A stretch of DNA of 64,000 nt from Panopea generosa (GCA_029582155.1 CM055909.1:47866412-47930411); one strand, 5' to 3'. Counted from the stretch's first letter, positions 48,360-60,422 are shown. The notes: generated by a model not told the origin, from the letters alone. Made by a program: numbers and translations.

Positions 48360-49395
48360 TGAATTGGACAAGAATCCATGGTTATTACCCGTAAAATCAA
48401 TAAACCGATACACCCGAATCCCATAATGAATAATAATATTATACAAGAAGTGACTATGTATAAACATCTAGGTCTTACTGTTTATATCAATGGGTCATGG
48501 TACGAACACATACAATACATAAAAAGATAAGGCATGGAAGAGAATACATATTATGCGGCTACTAAAATTCCAGTTAGACAGAAAATTACTTGAGATAATA
48601 TATATAACATTCATACGTCCAACTCTAGAATATGCAAATATTGTATGGGACAATCACACTACATATGAAGCTAATGAAATAAAAAAATCCAGGTAGAAGC
48701 AACAAGAATAGTAAAGAGAGCAACAAAAATTGTTTCGGTATCTCTACCGAGAGACCGGCTGGGAATCCTTAAAACTAGAAGATACAAACACAAAAATTAA
48801 TTCTTTATTACAAAATGTATAATGAACTATCTCCTTCGTACCTATCTTCTTTTATCCCTGAAAATGTTGGGAATCTTAATATCTATATTATTCGAAATGC
48901 ACATGACCTTAGGACCTTCTCATATAATACACAATTATACTCTAATTTATTCATACCCTCTTCTGTACGTGACTGGAAGAGTCGTCCACAAAAAATAAGA
49001 GAGTCAACCTCTTTTAATATATTCAAAGCAAATATTAATGCTAATAAACAAAATGTTCCCAATCACTATTATGTAGGTAACCAAACTGCCCAAATATACC
49101 ATTTACGAATCCGTACTAACTGCAGTAGTCTGAATCAACATTTATTTAATAAAACTTAGTAGCAAATCCAAATTGCCATTGTGGTGAAAGTGAGAATACA
49201 TATCATTATCTATTTAGCTGCAGACTATTTCGCCACTATAGACAAAGTATGATGACAGAAATAAAATTGACTTACCCACATGAACCCTCCTTAAACGACC
49301 TTCTGTATGGAAAGGAAACTCTTTTCACTTACTCGATTTTGGCAGTGTAAAATTACATAACAAAAACCAAACGTTTCGAATATCGTACACAATTG
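48360..49395 (+). mobile_element. 5'-truncated non-LTR retrotransposon (RT thumb and C-terminus)
   Basis: Frames read KHLGLTVYINGSWYEHI, then after frameshifts LLEIIYITFIRPTLEYANI, and ETGWESLKTRRYKHK. A longer frame (48815-49159) holds ELSPSYLSSFIP, RTFSYNTQLYSNLFIPSSV and IRTNCSSLNQHLFN. A further frame has NCHCGESENTYHYLFSC, a Cys/His motif. This order is the C-terminal third of CR1/jockey-group reverse transcriptases. There are at least three frameshifts or stops. The 5' truncation is typical of LINEs. The extent of the 3' UTR beyond 49395 is not clear. It inserted into the 3' flank of unit 4 only. Confidence 0.8.
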
Positions 49396-51648
49396 AATAG
49401 ATCTTGATTTTGTCAAGTTCGATGTTATGTTTATATACACAAATATGAAGTCGTCGCGTCTCTATATGATCCCAGAAAGCTAAAGTAATTACTATTGAAT
49501 GTATTGTATAATATAGATTAACACGAGCATGCAAAACACCTTTCCCCTGTATCAGAATGAACCGATAAAAGAAAAATCAGTGAAGTCTCTTTCTTTCATT
49601 CTCTTCCATAGCTATGTTTTATTACTTGAACTAGTCTAAATAAACTATTGTGTTATGTTTTCTTATTTTATGCATAACTTGCCAAACGGAAATTAGTACA
49701 GAACAATATGAAAAAGTCTATAATTGAAAGTTAAATAACTGCCACGGAAGCAGATTCACACAAGCTTCAAAAGCTTTTTCTATATCCTTTTCCACATAAT
49801 GTGTTAGATGTATGACTCGATGGCTTCATTGTTAAATGTATGCTTAATATATGTACTTATGTGAATAAAATATTGTTTAAACTAATCTTTATTATTTATC
49901 TTCAAATTATCCGTTATGTTTTACAACTTCCCCTTACTCTGCATCACTTTTACGTGTTGCCCAATAAACTGCATACAGTAGACCGTCTATGTTTTTTTTT
50001 CAAAATAAGAAGTGGAGTGAACCAGTCACATGGAGTTTGGTTTCAAAATTCATTGGACTGGTTACTCTCCTATTCGGTCACAGTCAAGATATGTAGACTG
50101 GCTAATGTATGCAGATGGCGCATTATAGTCATACATTAATTTTAAATAGTGTTCAATTCAAAATGTTTCAGTAAGGTCTTAAGTTTTTCAAAAGTATTAA
50201 ACATTATTATAAAGTTGATTTTCTGCAAAATATGTCCGATCTTTTGCTTTGAAATACAGTTCAGCTGGATCCAAGAGTTTCACCATCTTTTCATTGCGCA
50301 TTCATTTTTATAGAGGAGTACTTTGCACTATTTAGATGACAGTTAGCCAAGTGGCTAAAGTTAGAAATTCTGCAATAGTACTATTGGGTAAGCTTCAGGC
50401 AAAAATATTACCTGTGAAGATGTTGGAAAGGTACAAGGACAGAAAGCAGCTCGACATGTGAGGCAGTGTGTCAGTTATTTAACGTTAAAACTCATCAGTG
50501 ACTATTGTTTGTTATTACATATCATTCATTGAAATACCAAAATGAAAGAAGTGAAACATTTTATTGTTTATCAACCCCGGCGCTAACATATGATAAGAAA
50601 AGAAGGAACCATGCTTCATCCAAGAGGTATGAGACTAGGCTTTGAAGTTGAGTTATAATCTTCACACACTATTTTTTTTACATGTTCATGCATTTGTTTT
50701 GGGGTGACAAAATTGCCAAATAGAAATTTACTCGGGAAAGTCACGCTGCAAAGATAGGATTTAAAAATGGTATTGAAATCTGTAACAAAGGTAAACATTC
50801 TGCCATTCGAAATTAATAAGAAAAATGTGATTTGATGAAAGAGCTGGGATAAATAAGATCCATAAGAGGTATAGATTGTTCCAAAACCAATGTCGCACCG
50901 CCGCGTCTGCCTTTTAACTTAAAACACAGCTTGACAGGGACTTCAGATTGACAGGGACTTCAGCTTGACAGAGACTTCAATATTGATAAAATTAACGTTC
51001 ACAACGACTAGTTAAACGACAAACTGCATATGTTGATGCATTAATGGGCAACGTTACACAGTGAAATGAAATACACGTTGTTTGTACGGACATGCATGCG
51101 ATTGCGAATTGAATATTGATTGTTTCTTTAGTTATCAAATACTTTGTTTCAAGAGACAAACGAAGAAAATATAGCCCGAGCAAAGACATCACGATACGCT
51201 ACTCGCTTGCAACGATATAAAATACACCCAGCGTTGCACTGTTGCTAAGGTCTGTCCGATCCAAAACCGACCTGCTCAAACTTACACCAACTAAATGGCC
51301 ACCAGTATACATGGAAGGGAAGTATAAAATAAACTGGTTAGTTTCATTAAACAACAGTCTGAAACAATCCCTTGCTAGTTTGGCTGTTAAAAGTTGCATA
51401 AACACTGAAAACTAAAATAATAATTTCTAAAACAGTAAATGAATACATAAAATTGTAATATGTACATTATGAGTTTATTATCTTTAGTTATGTTTTACTT
51501 AAATTATGTTTAAAGAAATATGCAAACACACACTTTTAAATTATTATATACAATGCATTGTTGGTGCACTCGGGTCCAATTTGCTTATAACGAGGGAAGT
51601 GTTGTTGATATTAAAAGCTATTTCAACACTTTGCATGTTATATAAAAA
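49396..51648 (+). other. Shared 3' flank of unit 4 after the LINE
   Basis: AT-rich sequence, possibly including the LINE 3' UTR to about 49560. From 49920 it matches other units (CTTCCCCTTACTCTGCATCAC), followed by the hairpin, the conserved block near 50400-50480 and short direct repeats of TTGACAGGGACTTCA near 50930-50985. No gene seen. Confidence 0.45.
50014..50069. repeat. Hairpin-forming inverted repeat, unit 4
   Basis: GGAGTGAACCAGTCACATGG and the complement of CATTGGACTGGTTACTC, somewhat diverged. Same site as the hairpin of unit 5. Confidence 0.65.
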
Positions 51649-51782
51649 ATGCAATGTTAGTGCCTGATAGTCTTAACTTTATCAGGTGCGGTTGAGGAAA
51701 ATATTAGGCAAGAGCCTTAGCGAGTGCTAAATTCTTTTCTAGTCTAACCTGAACTGAAAATTATCAGGCACTAACATGGTAT
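51649..51782. mobile_element. 134-bp TIR MITE, unit 5
   Basis: Third copy of the element at 24527 and 39469 with the same flanks. Its right end ATCAGGCACTAACATGGTAT is well kept and the left end has one change (GCAATG). Confidence 0.7.
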
Positions 51783-52919
51783 TCTGTTTATCATGTTTTT
51801 GTTTGCCTTTTTAATGTAACTTTAGTTCAGCGAACACACTTTTGTGTGTACATCTGCAGTGCGGTAAATGCGCATAAAATAGTTCCAAATTTAATTGACA
51901 TTAAAACAAATCAAATATAGTTTTTATGGAAGCCGTTCGTATTTAATATAATTATCATTTCTATCTATTGATATAATCAACAATAAATTAACGGTAAACT
52001 TCTACCTAAACGCGGGTTGAACATAAAACAATGACGTCATCAATTTGTGTGTTGCTGCCTGGCAAACATTCCATGTCGATAGGCTAAACATTTGTTTATC
52101 ATACAGATGTACCTGCTTTGTAACGTAGAATAATACATGCTGATATGATAAGTATCAATACATTGTGGCAAATTTCATTGGCTTAACTCTGCTCGGAGGC
52201 ATGTGCAACATATTAAACAAAACTGCCAGTCGGGACACCAAAGATTAGCCAATCGAAATACGACTAAATTGTGATCAACTGACCACGGCATAACAGAAAA
52301 CACCAAAGAGTCATAAATCATGTTTATGTTATCGAACATAAACTAACGATGTTAGACGATTGAAGACTTAATCAAGATATAACACTCAAAACGTCAGCAA
52401 ATGATTAAAAGTAGAAGAAAATAGGAAAATATCTGAAACCAGACAGCGTTTACTGTTCGAATATCTCAGAATGTATTTAAGCTAGCCTAAGTCTGTATTT
52501 ACTATAAAACTTCCATTTTGAAGGACATATACAGTTTTTCAGACATCATTATAACTTTCATCTATCAGCTGATTATAGCTGTAATTATTGATGGTATTAT
52601 CACGTGAATGGAAACAGGTGATGTTACCCTTCCGGTCGTTTCTTTGCTCACATCGGTTATAAACATTTCAATTTGAAACGTGTGCGCTACAGAATAAACA
52701 CTTTATTAGCCTTCTCTTGGATTGCTTGGGACGCTAGTTTCACCTAACTATTTTGGTAATTTGTAAATTTATTAATTAATTTGACGCTGTTATCTTGGAC
52801 CTGTAATAATTCTTGGGATATCCTTAATTGTCATTAAGAAAACAGGTGTACATTGTACTGTTACCTGGGAATTTGTGAACGGTTCTACATGTATTTTTTA
52901 ATTTATTCAAAATGTATTT
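51783..52919 (+). other. Leader region of unit 5
   Basis: Matches unit 3 and 4 leaders. TCTGAAACCAGACAGCGTTTACT near 52433 marks the point that was fused to exon 1 in pseudogene copy 2. TTATAAACATTTCAATTTG at 52657 is the candidate promoter. No gene seen. Confidence 0.4.
52658..52663 (+). promoter_or_regulatory. Candidate TATA box, unit 5
   Basis: TATAAA before CATTTCA, aligned with units 1 and 3. About 2.8 kb from the start codon, with the minisatellite between. Confidence 0.3.
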
Positions 52920-54840
52920 TTAAGTGTGACCCAGGGAACTCTCGCACTCATAAGATAATGTTAACTCGGACGATGTAAAAATCCGATGTATTATTCAGTG
53001 TGACCACGGAATGGTTAAGGTAGCATGTGATACTGTTAACTCGGACGCTGTAAACAATGGGATGTATTATTCAGTGTGACCACGGAATGGCACAGGTAGC
53101 ATGTGATACAGTTAACTCGGACGCTGTAAACAATGTGATGTATTATTCAGTGTGACCACGGAATGGCGCAGGTTGCATGTGATACTGTTAACACGGACGC
53201 TGTAAACAATGTGATGTATTATTCAGTGTGACCACGGAATGGCGCAGGTAGCATGTGATACTGTTAACTCGGACGCTGTAAACAATGGGATGTTTTATTA
53301 AGTGTGACCAGAGAACGGCTCAGGTAACATGCGATACAGTTAACTCGGACGCTGTAAACAATTCGAGATATTATTAAGTGTGACACCAACGGAACCGCTC
53401 ATGTATCATGAATACTGTTAACTCGGATGCTGTATACAAAACGTTCAAGTTTGCCCAAGAAAACGGCTAAGGTACCATGAAATACATCGGACGCTGTAAA
53501 TAATGCGATGTATTATTAAGTGTGCCCCAGGGAACGGCTCAGGCACCATGAAATACTGTTAACTCGGACGTTGTAAACAATGCGGTGCATTATTAAATGT
53601 ATCCCAGAGGAAGGCACCTGCAGGTATCATGAAATACTGAAAACTTCAGGCACTGTAAACAATTCTTTGTATTCATGTGTGGCCATGGAACAGCTCACTA
53701 TAATGAGATACCATTTACTCGAATGCTGTTAAGAATGCTATGTATTTTAAGTGTGACCCAGGGAACGACTCAATATCATGAGTAATCATTAATTCAGACG
53801 CTGTTAAGAATGCTATGTATTTTAAGTGTGACCCAGGGAACGGTTCAATATCATGAGATACCATTAACACGGATGCAGTTAAAAATGTTATGTATCTTAA
53901 GTTTGACCCAGGGAACGGTTCAATAACATTAGTTACCATTAACTCGGACGCTGTTAAGAATGCTATGTATTTTAATTGTGACCTGGGAACGGCTCAATAT
54001 CATGAGTTACCATTAACGCGGATGCTGTTAAGAATGCTATGTATCTTAATTGTGACCCAGGGAATGGCTCAATATCACGAGGTTCCTTCAACTCGGACGC
54101 TGTTAATAATGCTATGTATCTTAAGTGTGACCCAGGGAACGGTTCAATATCATGAGTTACCATTAACTCGGACGCTGTTAAAAATGCTATGTATTTTAAG
54201 TGTGACCCGGGAACGGCTCAATATCATGATTACCATTAACACGGATGCTGTTAAGAATGCTATGTATTTTAAGTGTGACCCAGGGAACGGCTCAATATCA
54301 CGAGGTACCATCAACTCGGACGCTGTTAAGAATGCTATGTATTTTAAGTGTGACCCAGGAACGGCTCAATATCAAGAGGTACCACCAACTTGGACGCTGT
54401 TAAGAATGCTATGTATTTTAAGTGTGACCCAGGAAACGGCTCAATATCACTAGGTACCATCAACTCGGACGCTGTTAAGAATGCTATGTATTTTGATTAC
54501 GACCCAGGGAACTGCTCAATATCATGAGGTACAATTAACTCGGACGCTGTTAAGAATGCTGATGTATTTTAAATGTGACCCAGGGAACGGCTCAATATCA
54601 CGAGGTACCATCAACTCGGACGCTGTTAAGAATGCTATGTATTTTAAGTGTGACCCAGGGAACGGCTCAATATCACGAGGTACCATCAACTCGGACGCTG
54701 TTAAGAATGCTATGTATTTTAAGTGTGACCCAGGGAACGGCTCAATATCACTAGGTACCATCAACTCGGACGCTGTTAAAAATGCTATGTATTTTGAGTG
54801 CGACCCAGGAAACTGCTCAATATCATGAGATTATGTTAAC
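52920..54840. repeat. 75/76-bp minisatellite, unit 5 (about 25 units)
   Basis: The left part carries a private form (TGACCACGGAATGGCxCAGG, GCATGTGATACTG). The right part carries GGGAACGGCTCAATATCACGAGG with AACTCGGACGCTGTTAAGAATGC. Left and right subfamilies differ more from each other than neighbours do, so amplification was local. Frames of up to 187 codons are repeat translations. Confidence 0.93.
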
Positions 54841-55464
54841 TTGGACTCTATATTTTATATAGCATGATCCCGAAATATCATTTAATCGGATTTGTATATA
54901 TCATAATTTAAAATGACATTTTGAATGGTACCTACATAAATAAATAATAAATTCTCACATTCCTGACTGTTTATGGTAAAGCAAAAACAGTAATTTATCA
55001 ACTTAAAGTGTCGTTACTACACTGTACGATGCACAGCTATACTAAGTACTTGATAAGCAGAATATGGAGAAATTGCTTGTATCATTTTAAAATGAATGTG
55101 TATGATCTGGCTCCTGTTTCACCAACATATACTTTAATACTTTAAAACTTAAATCTAAAAAAAGCAGCCAGGTGATCATGATTTTAGACAGGTTCCAGTT
55201 AAACTGCATATTGTGTCGATGATATTGAGTATATAATAGATAAATAACCAGTCAAAACTTAGTTAAGTTTTTAAGTAATTAAGTAAAATGTTGGTGAAAC
55301 AGAAGCCTGGCCGGGAACTGAAGCTGCATGGACCCGCACATGAGATAAACATATAACCATTATTGTCTTTTAGTGTCAAACGAAACGGTTTGATGGTTTG
55401 TTTGTTCATGTAAGTTTTGTTTTATCTTTAATTAATTTGACTTTAATTTTGTTTTCAGAGCAGC

Positions 55465-57071
55465 ATGTTTTCCGAAATAAGACGCAATATTTTGGTTGTA
55501 CTTTTATGTGTGCCCACCATGCGACAGGTACATGGTATAAAACTGAAAGGATCTGAAAGGTAATATAACTATATTAGCTTAATTATGCATCCTGTTTCTT
55601 GAATTATTTCCAGTTCAGTTGGTAATGTTGAAAGCATTCATCATCTTACTCCGCAATGAGATTTTTAGCTATTGTTGCAACAGCAATAAAAAACAAGCAA
55701 TACGGTGCTTTTTGTTTGCTTTCCAAACACTACTACTATCAATGTCTCGCTTTAACCCTTAACTCGAAATATTGTCCAGTCCCATCGTGTCCGAGCTATC
55801 GAAGTTCTACTGTACTTTGTACAAATAATTGGAGATGAACTTGCACCCAACTGATCATTATGAGCAAACCGATAATAACTTGATTGTGTTTTGTTGGTTA
55901 TGTTTCAGAGCTGTAGATGGTGTAACAGATTATCTAAGGCAGAGTTGGTCGATATGGTACATTAGTTTGGACGTCAACAAAGATGGGTTTTTGTCTGTAA
56001 TAGATCGGGATATGCAAAGGTAATACATTTAAGGAATTTATTTTATTCATTTATCATTCATAAGCTGTCATTGATTGACTTCAAGTGGACATGAGCATGC
56101 AATTTTTTCCGTTGTAGTAAATTAATTCTTTCAATCGTTATATCCTTTGTTCACAAATGTTTTGATTCCAAAAAATGCTGGAAATATCAAATCACTAAAG
56201 TATTGTTTTTTGTTTGTTCATAAAAGAACAGAGATAAATTATCATTCTGTGCATAATGTAAGTTTTTTTAATGGGGCTTAACGCTATTTTCAACACATTT
56301 CAGGTTATATAATTTCATGTCATATACAGTTTAATTGGTGGGAGAATAACTCAGGGTAAATCTTAGTCGAGTAACCGTCCTTTCGCAAGTAACTTCATCA
56401 CATAAAGTTTTTGGAGTGAGTAGGCCTCTAACTTACGACCTTAACGGTGACAGGTAAGTGATCTTAAGACAGCATCTTAGATCACTTGGGCACACAGTGG
56501 GCCATCAACTATTGTTTCAAGCAGATACCGATCAGAAATGACGAAGAGCGATGTAAAACGAAATAATACTCAGCTAGTTTATTTAAATGAAATTGTATTT
56601 CCTTGCAGGGATAGGTTAATAGCAGCCTTTGAGATGAGCCCTAAAAAGCTTTCCGAAGTGGTTTATTCAGCTAACTTTTGGTGGGAGAACTTCATCCTAC
56701 AGGGTGATAACTCGAACAAAGTTTCTAACGAAGAATTCGTTCAATATCTAAGTAAAAGATATCTGGAGGACAAACATTTTAGAGCCAATGCTGCTGTTTT
56801 TCAAAATATAATCGGTGAAACAGTTGATGTCGATGAAGATGGAAAAATATCAAAGGATGAATTCTTTGCGATTGAAAAAGCTTTCAATTTCAAGGATAAA
56901 ATAATTTTTGAAGAGTTTTTCTACGCATTCAAACCTATTCAGGATAAAGTTCCAATGAAACAGATTACTAGAGCATATGCAGATTTTATTGCCAACAACC
57001 ATAAAACAAATAATTTCATCAGAAAATATGTGATAAAAGGTTTTGGTTTGCAAGATCAGTTCACGTACTGA
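55465..57071 (+). CDS. Secreted SCP-like EF-hand protein, copy 5 (3 exons)
   Basis: Coding exons are 55465-55559, 55909-56019 and 56609-57071; 222 aa, GT/AG, phase 2. The start is six bases after the TTTTGTTTTCAG acceptor. Signal peptide: RRNILVVLLCVPTM, cleavage probably after VHG. EF1 53-64 is DVNKDGFLSVID. EF2 is degenerate. EF3 142-153 is the canonical DVDEDGKISKDE. EF4 is more degenerate than in the sisters (Ile replaces Asn at loop position 3: DFIANNHKTNNF). Intron 1 is the shortest of the intact copies (349 bp) because most of the MITE is lost. Several replacements in exon 3 (EMSPKKLSEVVYSANF, IIFEEFF) make it the most diverged intact member after copy 1. No disabling change is seen. 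Confidence 0.9.
55753..55812. mobile_element. Right-end remnant of the intron 1 MITE, copy 5
   Basis: AACCCTTAACTCGAAATATT followed by the right terminus ATCGAAGTTCTACTG and TA. The left part, including the 102-bp segment, is deleted. Confidence 0.7.
56310..56505 (-). mobile_element. Intronic SINE, copy 5
   Basis: Same intron 2 site. On the minus strand the head retains GTTAAGGTCGTAAGTTAG; box B is decayed. The body has GAAGTTACTTGCGAAAGGACGG. Confidence 0.55.
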
Positions 57072-57548
57072 TGCATATTTGTGCAATGACTTACAATTTA
57101 TTTGATGTATTCACTGCTAAAACACACACACATTGTGATTAAATGATTTGCAAGGAACGAGGTTCTACTTAAAAAGACACACCACAATTAACATAATTAT
57201 GTATGAGTATAAAATACGTTCATTTTTACTTTTAAATTATTCAATGTTCTTTTGCTTGAATGGACGCACGGCAAGTCTGCCTTCATTTAATTAGATTTTT
57301 TATTTTCATCCTGCAAACATATAATTTTCAGAAACAGTCTTAGGTGGATAGATCATCAAAACTGCTATAAAGATATCAAAAGTACAAACACTTTGTATCG
57401 TTCTTTGAAGTAATGAAAGTTTAATGTTAGGTTATGTGCTTTGTTTCCTTTGAATAAATATACGTAATCAAGTCATGTTTTGGAGTATAATTTAGTTCTC
57501 TTACATAGTCATGAGTTTTCAAAGAATTCCCATTGATTTGAAGTAGGT
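57072..57548 (+). other. 3' UTR of copy 5
   Basis: Shared 3' UTR with AATAAA at 57453-57458, followed by the GTAGGTAGxGTGAACGA site that received a SINE. Confidence 0.5.
57453..57458 (+). terminator. Polyadenylation signal AATAAA, copy 5
   Basis: In the conserved TTTGAATAAATATACGTAATC block, about 380 bp after the stop codon. Confidence 0.55.
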
Positions 57549-57809
57549 AGCGTGAACGATTGATTGATTGATTGATTTATTTATTTATTGTATATAAAGC
57601 GCCATTTCTATGCCATCGAGGACTAATAGACGATCAGTTAACCACTGTTATTACTGGTATTAACCAGTACTTGAGCACATCCTATCTCCGCAAGTAACTG
57701 ATAACTTTCCCACTTGAATCAGCGGTGAGAGACGAATGATAATGAGACGCAATGTCGTATATCAATCATCACAGAGACTGTTGCCGGGCGAAGATGCGAG
57801 TGTGAACGA
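57549..57809 (-). mobile_element. SINE with 11-bp target duplication
   Basis: Inserted element 57560-57798 (239 bp) between AGCGTGAACGA (57549-57559) and AGTGTGAACGA (57799-57809). Units 1, 2 and 3 have the site once (AGTGTGAACGAACACG). On the minus strand it runs from TCGCATCTTCGCCCGG through GGAAAGTTATCAGTTACTTGC and AGTACTGGTTAATACC to ATGGCGCTTTATATACAATA, ending in a (AAAT)n(AATC)n tail. The tRNA-like head is poor. The central part resembles that of the intronic SINE. Confidence 0.8.
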
Positions 57810-58656
57810 ACACGTATATTTATTATACAAAAGATAAAACAAACAAGCCTGCAATGCCCTCTGTAATTTGGTTGTTAATTTATTACATTTGTTTTACTGT
57901 AATTATTTGATAAACAATACTAAATGAGCAAATTGAATCAAGTGTTTGAGATTATAATTCAATTTATAAGTTTTTATTATCAAAAACGAAGGGTTCATGT
58001 TGTCTAATGATATGATCACATTTAAACACATTGTGATATAAATTGATAAGTCATAAGTACTTAGATATATCAATCAAATACTGGTGAGAAACAAGTGGAC
58101 CACGAAGCCTGGAACCGCCCAACTGTGGCACATGAGATCGTGGCAAATAAGCGATTATCTTTAGGGAAACAACTTGGATATGTATGTTATATATGACCTC
58201 ATTCAAACAGAAGCCGAGGCCGCATGGTTTTAGATCAATTGGTGAAGATCCTTAAACAAACACTAGTTTTATGGTACAGTACACATCTACAGAACTTTAT
58301 ATACATATAAATAACAATATAAATATTTTAAGAGGTACCGTCAGATTTCTCCAACCGCAAAATTAAATGGCAAATGGTTTATTTTTTCAGTACATATTTC
58401 TAAAGGAATTTGCTTCCATTAAGATTAATTCAAATGGTATATAAAAATAATTAAAGAATATTGTCAGGGTTTTTTCGAGCAAAAAACCTTGTGTAAATTT
58501 AATCGCAACGACTAACTCATCTCTCATTCATATAATATTTTTTCCCCCATAGCTTTCTGAACCTATAAACATTGGTATGATCAGCTGATAAATAAAGAAA
58601 GTAATATGCACTACAATTATCATTTCTAAATCAAAGTTGGCTACTTTTAAAAACAA
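57810..58656 (+). other. Shared 3' flank of unit 5
   Basis: Continues the unit flank to about 58440, then AT-rich sequence without match in other units up to the first inverted TIR element. No gene seen. Confidence 0.4.
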
Positions 58657-59135
58657 CCAATGATTAGGTCATATAAAAGAGGTGGCAATTACAGTGAATG
58701 ACGGTGTAACGAATAATGCTTGTTAACTGGTGTAAAGCTATCAAAATTTGAGCGGATGGGCATCTTTTTATCAAGAAATATAAAAACAACCGCGCACAGA
58801 GGGGTATGACTAAAATACGCAAATTCATACTATAAATATTAATAAAATAGATATTTTCCGATCATAATTTGCTTATAAACGAATTACATAGATTTGTATT
58901 CTTTAAATAAATTCAATTTGTCATCAACATTGCGTTCAATAAATCGCAATGGTGCCGTTTGTTATAATAAAGACAAATAAATATGTAGACTAATTACATC
59001 ACTGTTTATAGATATGGGAATTTTTAACTTTTATGGGAACTTAAAAGTGTAATATTTTAAATTCATTGTTTTTTTATTTACAAACCATAATTATTGATGA
59101 ATCAAGTATATTCTGAGCTCATGCGACCTAACCAA
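58657..59135. mobile_element. TIR element A (about 480 bp, internally deleted)
   Basis: Left end CCAATGATTAGGTCATATAA AAGAGG, right end CTCATGCGACCTAACCAA. Both ends match element B at 59226-60389 in reverse orientation, and internal motifs are shared near the left end (AAACAACCGCGCA, AATATGCTTG/AATAATGCTTG). No coding capacity seen. Confidence 0.7.
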
Positions 59136-59225
59136 CAGTGCCGCTATGTTTTACAACTTTCCTTACTCTGTATCACTTTGGCGTGTAACACAATAACCTG
59201 CATACAGTAACCATTCTATGTATTT

Positions 59226-60389
59226 TTGGTTAGGTCGCATGAGCGACCGGGGTCACTTGACTCTGGGCGCTGCCATATTGAAACGTCACGATCTCGTGTT
59301 AAAAACACGGCATTCGATAGAAGAAGGTCGCCATTGCTTTTCATAACAGTGCATTATAGGAAGGTATAAACCGCAAATGATACTAAAACCAGGCTATATG
59401 TAGCAGCTGATCCGACCATTTATCGGCTGCAGTACAAGGAAAATGCTAATGCTGTGTATGTAATTTAGTTTTAACTTATTTAAATGCACTAATCGGAATC
59501 ATTATGCATTGCCTTTTTGCATACTTGATAAAAAAAATTATTGAAAAATAAAATAAAAATGCATTATTTGAGGTCCCTAAACTTATCTTTTTTGAAGATT
59601 TATCGCCGTTTTTGACAAATTCCTGCCGAGTTGGTTTAAACATATTTTATTCATAAGTTATGTTCAACACATTCCACAACTAACATAGTAAAGGGATTGA
59701 AACGATAGAAACCAATTCTTACGTAGTTTCTCTCCATAGTAATTTATACAATCATTTGTGTAAGGTGGCGAAGATTCATTTGGTTAGTTTTGACATATCA
59801 ACAAAATACAGTTAATAAAAGAAATATAATTTACATCGATAGTTGAATGTCGTGTTTAATCTTTTTTTTTTTATAATTAATCATATAATTTAGAATAAAA
59901 AAAAGAATAAACAGAAAGAAAAGGCTGACGATTTCAGGACTAAGACGAGCGAGTCAAGGGAAACAATAAAGCAACATATATGACACTAAATCCACAAATT
60001 AGTTTAAAATATGTATACAAATTATTTTAAAATATATATATGATCACAGTAGTAAATTTCATAGAACATAACAGTAATACGTTAGAAAATATATATGGTA
60101 AGTTTTAAATATGCAAATCGAAATGCATCATGATTGAGATTAGCACATTTAAACATCAATGTTACTATTAAGCACACCACATTTGTCTTATCTCTGCAGC
60201 AGAAATTTGACCGTGTCAGCCGGTAAGTGGTTGGGATTGGGTATCACCCGTGTATTTAGTACCATTTGCGCGGTTGTTTGTATCCTTCTTAAATTAAATA
60301 TACTGTTTCACAAGCATATTTCGTACATATTCAAACTGACACATTCATTCACTTTAATTACAACCTCTTTTATAAGACCTAACCATTGG
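59226..60389. mobile_element. TIR element B (about 1.16 kb), inverted relative to A
   Basis: Begins TTGGTTAGGTCGCATGAG, a perfect 18-bp complement of the right end of element A, and ends CTCTTTTATAAGACCTAACC ATTGG, the complement of A's left end. Terminal similarity of the two ends is about 10 bp (TGGTTAGGTC). Unit 4 lacks it: TCTATG is followed there by a T-run and CAAAATAAGAAGTGGAGTGAACC. The internal frame of 88 codons at 60159 is not recognised. Confidence 0.7.
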
Positions 60390-60422
60390 ATGCATTTTAA
60401 AAGCGGCCAACTTGTTTCAAAA

